A stretch of DNA of 12,186 nucleotides. Source: Candidatus Rokuibacteriota bacterium (GTDB lineage: Bacteria > Methylomirabilota > Methylomirabilia > Rokubacteriales > CSP1-6). Position numbers and translations under genes: made by a program. The stretch lies in NCBI GenBank assembly GCA_003220195.1, contig QHRT01000142.1, positions 3,896-16,081 on the forward strand. The letters run 5' to 3'. Under the pieces are notes generated by a model. The model did not search any database, was not told the DNA's origin, and saw nothing but the letters and a program-made list of their open reading frames with translations. Shown in pieces: positions 6,606 to 12,186 of the stretch (positions are counted from its first letter, which is position 1; every line of letters starts with the position of its first letter).

Positions 6606-7838
6606 ATGGCCACCCATCGACGCGTGAACGTCGCATCCGGCCGTCAGCTCGAAGAGCTCGCGCACTACTCGCGCGCGGTCCGCGTCGGCGACATGGTGCT
6701 CCAGTCCGGCACGACTGCCATCGACCGTCAGGGCAACGTCCGCGGAGAGGGCGACGTCGCGGAGCAGGTCCACACCATCATGCGCATCGCGGAAGCGAGC
6801 ATGGGCAAGGCAGGCGGGACGCTCGGCGACGTCGTCCGGAGCCGGCTCTACGTGACGGATATCCGCGTCGGCGATCGTGCGGCGCGCGCGGTCGCGACGT
6901 ACTTCCGCGACGTGCGCCCCGCCGCCACGCTCGTGCAGGTGAGCGGGCTCGCGCGGCCGGCGCAGCTGATCGAGATCGAGCTGGACGCGGTCGACGGCGC
7001 CCGGACGGCGGCGCGACGCGTGTCATCGGGGCGGGCGATCGAAGCGGAGTACGCGTACTCGCGGGCGGTGCGCGTCGGCCATCGCGTCTTCATCTCCGGC
7101 ACCACGGCGCTGAACGCCGCGGGCGCGGTGGAAGCGCCGGGCGACATGTACCGTCAGACTCGCGCCACGATGGACACGATCTTCCGCGCGCTCGCGGAAG
7201 CCGGGGGCACGCCGGGCGATATCGTGTACACGAAGACCTTCCTCACCGATCTCGGCACGTCGGCGGACTACACGCGCGCGTTCGTCGAGGCGCTCGGCGA
7301 CGTTCGCCCCACGTCGACGCTCCTCGGGATTCCGGCGCTGGTCCGTCCCGAGATGCTGGTCGAGATCGAAGCCGAGGCGGTGCTCGGCGCCGCCACCGCG
7401 CGGCGCGACGTGTACACGGAACACCAGCGCGAGAAGCCGCGCGGCTACGCGCGCGCCGTCGTCGTGGGCGATCTCGTCTCCGTGAGCGGCTGCACGTCGA
7501 TGGCCCCGAACGGCGACGTCCGCGCGGCCGGCGACTGGGCGGCGCAGCTCGACCTGGCGCACGACACCATCCGCTGGTCGCTGGCCGAGGTCGGTGCGAC
7601 GATGGAGGAGGTCGTCCGGCGACGGACGTTCACGGTCGACGGCGCCCTCGTCAACCGTCCTCACGGAGCCGGGCCTGCGTGGTTCGCGAAGAGCCGGCCT
7701 GCGTCGCTCGGCTGCCGCGTCGCCGGGCTCGCGCGGCCGGAGTTGCTCGTGGAGGTCGAAGTCGCGGCGGTCAAGGGCGCGGCGGCCGGCATCGAGTGGA
7801 TCGCGCCGGACCCCGTGGACGTTCTCGATCGAGCGTGA
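6606..7838 (+). CDS. triple Rid-domain (YjgF/YER057c/UK114) fusion protein
   Basis: A 410-residue protein with three consecutive Rid domains at about residues 21-137, 150-268 and 281-395. Each shows the family order: YSRAVRVGD or YARAVVVGD, a SG(T/C)T strand, a long amphipathic helix, (V/Y)T...D, then the C-terminal I/V-E-I/V-E strand. Classical RidA hydrolyses 2-aminoacrylate-type imines using Arg105, found in P-A-R. Here the equivalent residue is Ala107, Ser237 and Ser367, so none of the three has it. The acidic residue matching Glu120 is kept (Glu123, Glu253, Glu383). This favours a Rid subfamily with another activity. Rid proteins are normally trimers of about 130-residue chains, so one chain could form a pseudo-trimer. 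The start is ATG at 6606, 8 bases after the M20 stop, with a weak Shine-Dalgarno; a GTG lies one codon upstream. Confidence 0.9.
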   Translation: MATHRRVNVASGRQLEELAHYSRAVRVGDMVLQSGTTAIDRQGNVRGEGDVAEQVHTIMRIAEASMGKAGGTLGDVVRSRLYVTDIRVGDRAARAVATYFRDVRPAATLVQVSGLARPAQLIEIELDAVDGARTAARRVSSGRAIEAEYAYSRAVRVGHRVFISGTTALNAAGAVEAPGDMYRQTRATMDTIFRALAEAGGTPGDIVYTKTFLTDLGTSADYTRAFVEALGDVRPTSTLLGIPALVRPEMLVEIEAEAVLGAATARRDVYTEHQREKPRGYARAVVVGDLVSVSGCTSMAPNGDVRAAGDWAAQLDLAHDTIRWSLAEVGATMEEVVRRRTFTVDGALVNRPHGAGPAWFAKSRPASLGCRVAGLARPELLVEVEVAAVKGAAAGIEWIAPDPVDVLDRA

Positions 7839-7877
7839 GATGGACCAGCGCAACGTTCCGCACGGAGGGACCACGAC

Positions 7878-8981
7878 ATGACGGACCAGTTGATCTCCGC
7901 TGATTCCCACGTGAGCGAGCCGCCGAACCTCTGGGTGGAGCGGGTCGACAAGAAGTATCGTGAGCGCGCGCCTCGCCTGGCGATCAACCCGCCCGGGAAA
8001 GAAGGCGCGTACTTCCTCTACGAGGGCCACGCGCCCCATCCGATCGGGATCGGTCTGGCTGCGGGCAAGAGTCCGCAGGAGCTCGCCGAGTTCTTGACGA
8101 AGGCGAGCTACGCCGATGCGCGGCCCGGCGGGTTCGATCCGGCCGAGCGGATCAAGGACAACGAGCTCGACGGCGTCGAGGCGGACGTGCTCTACACGAC
8201 GCTCGGTTTTCGCATCTTCTGGCTGAAGGACCCGGACCTCCAGGCCGACTGCTTCCGCGTCTACAACGACTGGCTGGCAGAGTTCTGCGCGTACGCGCCG
8301 AAGCGGATGGCCGGCCTGGCGTTGATCTCGCTCTACGATCCGAAGGCCGGAGCGAAGGAGCTCGAGCGCTGCGCGTCGATGGGCCTGAAGGGTGCGATGA
8401 TCTGGTGCTCGCCGCCGGCCGATCAGCCGTACAGCTCCGACGTCTACGATCCGTTCTGGGCGGCGGCGCAGGAGCTCTCCATGCCGATCAGCCTGCACGC
8501 GATCACCGGCATGGGCCGGGAGAGCCAGTGGGACTTCAACGATCGGTACATGCGGGCGACGGTCCTGTCGCACGAGGTGGAGCGATCGTTCAGCGTGTTG
8601 ATCTTCTCGGGCGTCCTCGATCGGTTCCCCACGCTGCAGATCGTCTCGGCGGAGAACAACTGCGGCTGGATCCCCTACTACCTGCAGCGGATGGATCGCA
8701 CCTTCGAGCGCACCCGCTACGCCGCCGGATTCAAGATCAAGCTTCCGCCGAGCGAGTACTTCCGGCGCCAGATGCACTGCACCTACATCGACGACTACGT
8801 CGGCGTCGCGAACCGCCACTTCATCGGCGTCGATCGCATGATGTGGTCCTCCGACTATCCGCACCAGGCGTCGTCGTGGCCGCACTCGCGCGACGTGGTG
8901 GCGCGCGACTTCAAGGACGCGAGCGACGAAGAGCGGAGGAAGATCACGCGGGAGAACGTGGCGAAGCTCTACGGCTTTTGA
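7878..8981 (+). CDS. metal-dependent amidohydrolase (amidohydrolase-2 / ACMSD-like family)
   Basis: A 367-residue TIM-barrel hydrolase or decarboxylase of the amidohydrolase-2 family. The N-terminal metal motif is ISADSHVSEP with Asp9 and His11, where many members have D-x-H or H-x-H. Further likely ligands are His207 (PISLHAITG) and the catalytic Asp326 in WSSDYPHQASSWPHS, whose DYPH stretch is characteristic of the family. ENNCGWIPYYLQRMD is also a family hallmark. Relatives hydrolyse C-N bonds or decarboxylate aromatic acids; which one applies here is unknown. The ATG at 7878 has GGAGGG at 7864-7869. It is the third gene of the run starting at 5297, 39 bases after the Rid gene, and is followed immediately by repeat copy B. 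Confidence 0.88.
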   Translation: MTDQLISADSHVSEPPNLWVERVDKKYRERAPRLAINPPGKEGAYFLYEGHAPHPIGIGLAAGKSPQELAEFLTKASYADARPGGFDPAERIKDNELDGVEADVLYTTLGFRIFWLKDPDLQADCFRVYNDWLAEFCAYAPKRMAGLALISLYDPKAGAKELERCASMGLKGAMIWCSPPADQPYSSDVYDPFWAAAQELSMPISLHAITGMGRESQWDFNDRYMRATVLSHEVERSFSVLIFSGVLDRFPTLQIVSAENNCGWIPYYLQRMDRTFERTRYAAGFKIKLPPSEYFRRQMHCTYIDDYVGVANRHFIGVDRMMWSSDYPHQASSWPHSRDVVARDFKDASDEERRKITRENVAKLYGF

Positions 8982-8989
8982 TTACATCA

Positions 8990-9054
8990 GGGGCCCCGAA
9001 ATGGCCCCCGATACCTCCAACGTTCGGCGGGCCCCGGGAAACCCGGCGCCCGCC
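8990..9054 (+). repeat. two-hairpin intergenic element, copy B
   Basis: Hairpin 1 pairs GGGGCC 8990-8995 with GGCCCC 9003-9008. Hairpin 2 (9026-9054) pairs GGCGGGC with GCCCGCC, has a C-C mismatch, then CCGGG/CCCGG and an AAA loop. It starts 9 bases after the amidohydrolase stop and ends 5 bases before the last base of the convergent gene's stop codon, so it may stop transcription from both sides. There is no long T-tract. Bases 9001-9030 match copy C on the opposite strand at 29 of 30 positions. Confidence 0.8.
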
Positions 9055-9058
9055 TCTA

Positions 9059-9703
9059 TCACGGGCCGGCGCTCTCGTGCACGGCGGGGGCATAGCCCGC
9101 CGAGACCGCGGCGACCGTCGATCGCGGCGTCAGGATCGTCACGCGAGGCGTGACGTCCTGGCGCCGCCGCGGTGCTTCGTATCCCGCGGCGGTCCACGAC
9201 CAGAGAGCGCCGCGCCACAGAAGCAGTGCTTCGTCCGGGCGATCCGGCAGGGTGACGAACACGCCGTCGGGCAGCGTGTCCAGCACACCCTCCGTCGTTC
9301 GCTGGCGACCGTCCGCCTCCAGACGGTCGCGATGGAGCTCCCGATCCAGCGCAGAGATCGTGGAAGTCTCCCCAACGCCGCGATCCCGATTACCTGACAG
9401 CCACGCGTTCTTGAACCGGAGGAAATCCGCCCGGCGACACTCGCCACACGGCCGATGTCCCGCCGCGAGCGCGGTCGCCTCGTCGAGAAAGAACAGCTCC
9501 GTGTAGCGTCCGGGCGTCATGACCGTGCGGCGCCTAGCGCGGAACTCGAGCACGCAGGTCACCCACGCCCGGTAGCTCGGCACGACGCGCCGAACAATGC
9601 GACGTTCGGCGTCGTGCAATCGGCCGCGGTTGCCCATCCACGCGCCGCGCGCCGGGGTCGCGACGAGCTCACCGAACGGCGTCACGCGGTTCTGGAGCGG
9701 CAC
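9059..9703 (-). CDS. conserved protein of unknown function with Ada-like CxxC motif
   Basis: A 214-residue protein. The opening PLQNRVTPFGELVATPARGAWMGNRG looks familiar to me from conserved hypothetical proteins, but I cannot name the family. Next come VMTPGRYTELFFLDEATALAAG and GHRPCGECRRADF (Cys86, Cys89). That motif recalls the GFRPCKRCRP loop of the zinc-binding Ada N-terminal domain, though only one cysteine pair is seen. The C-terminal half has LLWRGALWSWTAAGYE, a compact strand-rich segment. No signal peptide or membrane helix is visible. The start is GTG at 9703, chosen because the conserved opening follows at once; the Shine-Dalgarno is weak. It stands alone between inverted repeat copies B and C. 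Function is not assigned. Confidence 0.75.
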   Translation of the reverse strand: MPLQNRVTPFGELVATPARGAWMGNRGRLHDAERRIVRRVVPSYRAWVTCVLEFRARRRTVMTPGRYTELFFLDEATALAAGHRPCGECRRADFLRFKNAWLSGNRDRGVGETSTISALDRELHRDRLEADGRQRTTEGVLDTLPDGVFVTLPDRPDEALLLWRGALWSWTAAGYEAPRRRQDVTPRVTILTPRSTVAAVSAGYAPAVHESAGP

Positions 9704-9719
9704 GAATCCCGATCATAGA

Positions 9720-9773
9720 GGCGGGCGCGGGGTTCCCCCGCGACCGCCGAACGTTGGGGGTATCGGGGGCCAT
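9720..9773 (-). repeat. intergenic element, copy C (inverted relative to B)
   Basis: Hairpin 2 (9720-9748) pairs GGCGG with CCGCC, has a mismatch (G9725/A9743), then CGCGGGG/CCCCGCG and a 3-base loop. The core at 9744-9773 is the reverse complement of 9001-9030 with one difference. The partner arm of hairpin 1 is eroded to about 3 bp. The copy lies 33 bases 3' of the second crotonase's stop and 17 bases upstream of the GTG of the unknown gene. Confidence 0.78.
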
Positions 9774-9805
9774 TACAGGCGCGTCCGCGCGCCCCTCGGC
9801 GCCCC

Positions 9806-10570
9806 TCATCCAATCGATCTCTTCGCGAGGAACGCTTCCATCCCGCGCCGGGCGTCGCCGGCGGCGAAGGAGGCGTGATGCGCGCTCTCGCAGAACCGGG
9901 CGCACGCGCGGAAGTCCGCCTCGGTGCGCCGGCGCGCGTACATCTTGTTCTGCTTCATCGCGATCGGCGCGTAGCCGGCGACGGTCCGCGCGAGCGCGGT
10001 GGCGTCACGGAGGAGATCGGCGCGCGGCACGACCTTGATCGTCAACCCCGCCTCCAGCGCCTGGCGCGCATCGAGTGAATCTCCGGTCAGCACGAGATAC
10101 AGTGCGCGGCTCATCCCGACCGTGTCCCACAAGAGCTCGAGGCCGAAGACGGCGGGGATGCCGTCGCGGATTTCCGGCATGCCGTAGCGCGCGTTCTCCG
10201 ACGAGATCCGGATATCCGCGAGCAGTGCGAGCTGACACCCGGCGCCCATCGCCCAGCCGTTCACCGCGGCGATCACCGGAACGTCGAGCATCCGGATCTG
10301 GTCGTAGAGCCGCTCGAACTCGCGCACCCATTCCTCGGCTTCCGGACCGTTCATGTCCTTTGCTTCGGTGAGGTCTTGTCCGGCACTGAATGCGCGATCG
10401 CCGGCGCCAGTCAGCACGACGGCGCGGATCTCGGAATCGTTCTTGATCCGGATCAGCGCATCCGCCAGCTCGGCCTTGAGGTCGCGGCTCAGCGCGTTCA
10501 GCACGCGCGGGCGATCGAGCGTGATGGTGACGATCGTGTCCTCGCGCTCCCAGACGATGTTCCGGTACAT
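9806..10570 (-). CDS. enoyl-CoA hydratase/isomerase (crotonase) family
   Basis: A 254-residue crotonase-fold protein with the oxyanion-hole segments AFSAGQDLTEAKD and AAVNGWAMGAGCQLALLADI. Relative to rat mitochondrial enoyl-CoA hydratase, Glu164 is retained (YGMPEIRDG) while Glu144 is Gln (GAGCQ). With one catalytic acid left it could be an isomerase or a specialised hydratase on acyl-CoA thioesters. The C-terminal part (YAPIAMKQNKMYARR through FLAKR) has normal family length. The ATG at 10570 has AGGAGG at 10575-10580. It differs clearly from the crotonase at 3683-4456, so the two are not recent duplicates. It is divergent from the cyclase gene and is followed by repeat copy C. Confidence 0.9.
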   Translation of the reverse strand: MYRNIVWEREDTIVTITLDRPRVLNALSRDLKAELADALIRIKNDSEIRAVVLTGAGDRAFSAGQDLTEAKDMNGPEAEEWVREFERLYDQIRMLDVPVIAAVNGWAMGAGCQLALLADIRISSENARYGMPEIRDGIPAVFGLELLWDTVGMSRALYLVLTGDSLDARQALEAGLTIKVVPRADLLRDATALARTVAGYAPIAMKQNKMYARRRTEADFRACARFCESAHHASFAAGDARRGMEAFLAKRSIG

Positions 10571-10626
10571 GCGCCCTCCTCGATTCCCGCCGCGTGTCGA
10601 GCCCCGCAGATCGTACCGCAGGCGTC

Positions 10627-10635
10627 TGCTAGACT
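10627..10635 (+). promoter_or_regulatory. possible extended -10 promoter for the cyclase gene
   Basis: TGC-TAGACT sits 31 bases before the cyclase ATG, in the 95-base gap between divergent genes. It has the TG extension and four of six -10 matches; no clear -35 is present. The predicted leader of about 25 nt contains the GAGGAGG site. Confidence 0.4.
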
Positions 10636-10665
10636 GGCGGCTCCGGGCGAGGAGGCCGTGGCGGC

Positions 10666-12186
10666 ATGCAGTGCCCCCAGTGTCATCACACGAACCCGCC
10701 GCAATCGAACTTCTGCCTCGAATGCGGCGCCCGTCTCGCCGCGCGATGTCCCGGCTGCGGCACCGAGCTCCCCGGCAGCGCCAAGTTCTGCAACCAGTGC
10801 GGGCAGCCGATCGTCCCCGCGCCGGCCGCCGCGCCGCGGTTCACGTCGCCCGAGACGTACACGCCGCGGCACCTCGCCGAGAAGATCCTCACCTCGCGCG
10901 CGGCGATGGAGGGGGAGCGCAAACACGTCACCGTGCTGTTCGCTGATCTGAAAAGCTCGACGGAGCTGCTCGCCGACCGCGACCCGGAAGACGCGCGCCG
11001 CATCCTCGATCCCGTGCTCGAGCGCATGATGGAGGCCGTCCACCAGTACGACGGCACGGTGAACCAGGTCATGGGCGACGGGATCATGGCGCTCTTCGGC
11101 GCGCCCGTCGCGCACGAGGACCACGCCGTGCGCGCGTGCTACGCCGCGCTCCGGATGCAGGACTCGGTCGGCCAGCTCGCCGAGGAGGTTCACCGCACCG
11201 AGGGCGTGCCGATCCAGATGCGCGTGGGCCTCAATTCCGGGGAAGTCGTCGTTCGCTCCGTCGGCAGCGATCTCCGCATGGACTACACCGCGGTCGGGCA
11301 GACGACGCATCTGGCGGCGCGCATGGAGCAGCTGGCGATGCCCGGCTCGGTGCTGTTGACCGAGGCGACCCTCAAGCTGGTCGAGGGCTACGTCACCGTC
11401 AAGCCGCTGGGGCCGCGCCCGGTGAAAGGGCTCGACGCACCGGTCGACGTGTACGAGGCGCTCGGCGCGACGAGCGTGCGCTCGCGTCTCGAGGTCTCGA
11501 CGGCGCGGGGGCTCACTCGCTTCGTCGGCCGCGACCCCGAGCTCGAGCTCCTGCGGCAGGCGCTCGAGCGCGCGCGTGACGGGCACGGGCAGGTCGTGGC
11601 GGTGGTCGGTGAACCCGGCGTCGGCAAGTCACGGCTGTACTGGGAATTCAAAGGTTCGCGCGGCACGGCCGGATGGCGCCTGCTCGAGTCGAGCTCGGTC
11701 TCATACGGGCGCGTCACCGCGTACCTGCCGGTGATCGACTTGCTCCGCGTGTATTTCGAGATCGACTCGCGCGACGAGGCGCGAAGGATCCGGGAGAAGG
11801 TGACCCGCCAGGTGCTCGCGCTCGACCGCGCGCTCGAGCCGTTCCTGCCGTCGCTGCTGTCGCTGCTCGATGTCCCGGCCGAGGATCCGCTGTGGGATCG
11901 TCTCCAGCCTCCGCAACGACGCCAGCGAACACTCGAAGGCGTCAAACGACTGCTCGTGCGCGAGAGCCAGGTGCAGCCGCTGCTGCTTCTCTTCGAGGAC
12001 CTGCAATGGATCGACGCCGAGACGCAGGCGCTCCTGGACGGCGTCGTCGACAGCCTCCCGACCGCGCGCCTGCTGCTGCTCGTCAGCTATCGTCCGGAGT
12101 ATCAGCATCCGTGGGGACGGAAGACCTACTATCGCGAGATTCGCGTCGATCCGCTGCCGCCCGACGGCGCCGAGAAGCTGCTCGAC
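10666..12186 (+). CDS. zinc-ribbon / class III adenylate-guanylate cyclase / AAA ATPase protein, 3' partial
   Basis: The first 507 residues of a multidomain signalling protein that continues past the window. A double zinc ribbon comes first: Cys3/Cys6/Cys17/Cys20 and Cys28/Cys31/Cys42/Cys45. The class III cyclase domain spans about residues 84-260, with metal-binding Asp94 (LFADLKSST) and Asp138 (VMGDGIMALFG). It ends in YTAVGQTTHLAARME, where the usual VGDTVNLAAR has Gln for Asp and His for Asn while Arg is kept. After TRFVGRDPEL begins an AAA/NACHT-like ATPase with P-loop GEPGVGKS (residues 315-322) and Walker B LLLLFEDLQWID (Asp445). In this architecture TPR-like repeats commonly follow. 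The role is probably cyclic-nucleotide signalling; whether the product is cAMP or cGMP is not decided. The ATG at 10666 has GAGGAGG at 10649-10655. Confidence 0.92.
   Translation, partial: MQCPQCHHTNPPQSNFCLECGARLAARCPGCGTELPGSAKFCNQCGQPIVPAPAAAPRFTSPETYTPRHLAEKILTSRAAMEGERKHVTVLFADLKSSTELLADRDPEDARRILDPVLERMMEAVHQYDGTVNQVMGDGIMALFGAPVAHEDHAVRACYAALRMQDSVGQLAEEVHRTEGVPIQMRVGLNSGEVVVRSVGSDLRMDYTAVGQTTHLAARMEQLAMPGSVLLTEATLKLVEGYVTVKPLGPRPVKGLDAPVDVYEALGATSVRSRLEVSTARGLTRFVGRDPELELLRQALERARDGHGQVVAVVGEPGVGKSRLYWEFKGSRGTAGWRLLESSSVSYGRVTAYLPVIDLLRVYFEIDSRDEARRIREKVTRQVLALDRALEPFLPSLLSLLDVPAEDPLWDRLQPPQRRQRTLEGVKRLLVRESQVQPLLLLFEDLQWIDAETQALLDGVVDSLPTARLLLLVSYRPEYQHPWGRKTYYREIRVDPLPPDGAEKLLD

Noticed and set aside
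7023..8885. 620-codon open frame on the minus strand opposite the Rid and amidohydrolase genes
   Set aside because: It spans two well-supported genes and their gap in antisense, with Arg/Asp/His-rich composition and no motif. It is a third-position GC artefact.
8982..9805. Insertion sequence bounded by inverted repeats
   Set aside because: The enclosed gene has no DDE, HUH or recombinase motif, no target duplication is visible, and a third copy of the repeat occurs away from any such gene.
1..12186. tRNA, rRNA or known riboswitch
   Set aside because: No cloverleaf, rRNA segment or familiar aptamer was recognised in the gaps, which are all under 170 bases. A covariance-model search was not possible here.

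Overview
The window is GC-rich bacterial DNA, densely coding, with short intergenic gaps and Shine-Dalgarno sites ahead of most genes. There are no RNA genes, transposases or phage genes. The content (crotonase, VOC, M20 peptidase, Rid and amidohydrolase genes, plus a zinc-ribbon/cyclase/AAA regulator) suits a free-living soil or groundwater heterotroph. Candidatus Rokubacteria or another deep-branching, high-GC, proteobacteria-like group would fit, but nothing here fixes the taxonomy and this is an inference.

Layout. (1) 1-635: the start of an alpha/beta hydrolase on the minus strand, divergent from a small ABM-domain protein. (2) 763-2804 (+): a GlrK/QseE-like membrane histidine kinase whose stop overlaps the start of a coiled-coil lipoprotein, resembling GlrK-QseG. 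The response regulator expected in third place is absent. (3) 5136-2820 (-): a VOC protein, a crotonase that lacks both classical hydratase glutamates, and an EamA transporter that starts inside the crotonase stop codon (TTGA overlap). (4) 5297-8981 (+): behind a near-consensus sigma70 promoter, an M20 peptidase broken near its N-terminus, a protein with three consecutive Rid (YjgF/YER057c) domains, and a metal-dependent amidohydrolase. The genes are 8 and 39 nt apart and form a probable catabolic operon for a nitrogen-containing compound. (5) 9703-9059 (-): a conserved protein of unknown function with an Ada-like CxxC motif. (6) 10570-9806 (-): a second crotonase. (7) 10666-12186 (+): a zinc-ribbon, class III cyclase and AAA ATPase protein that runs off the window.

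The most unusual structure lies between the genes. Three copies of one element sit just downstream of genes, at about 4471-4579, 8990-9054 and 9720-9773. Each has a core related to ATGGCCCCCGATACC...CCAACGTTCGG followed by a GC-rich hairpin with a 3-nt loop. The hairpin is about 12 bp with one internal mismatch. Its arms differ in sequence between copies while pairing is kept, which is what covariation would look like. Two copies have a further GGGGCC/GGCCCC hairpin in front. The second and third copies are inverted relative to each other and enclose the gene of unknown function. They may be bidirectional terminators, a REP-like repeat family, or both.

No single complete new system is proved here. 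The best leads are the repeat family, the triple-Rid protein with its M20 and amidohydrolase partners, and the kinase-lipoprotein pair without a regulator.
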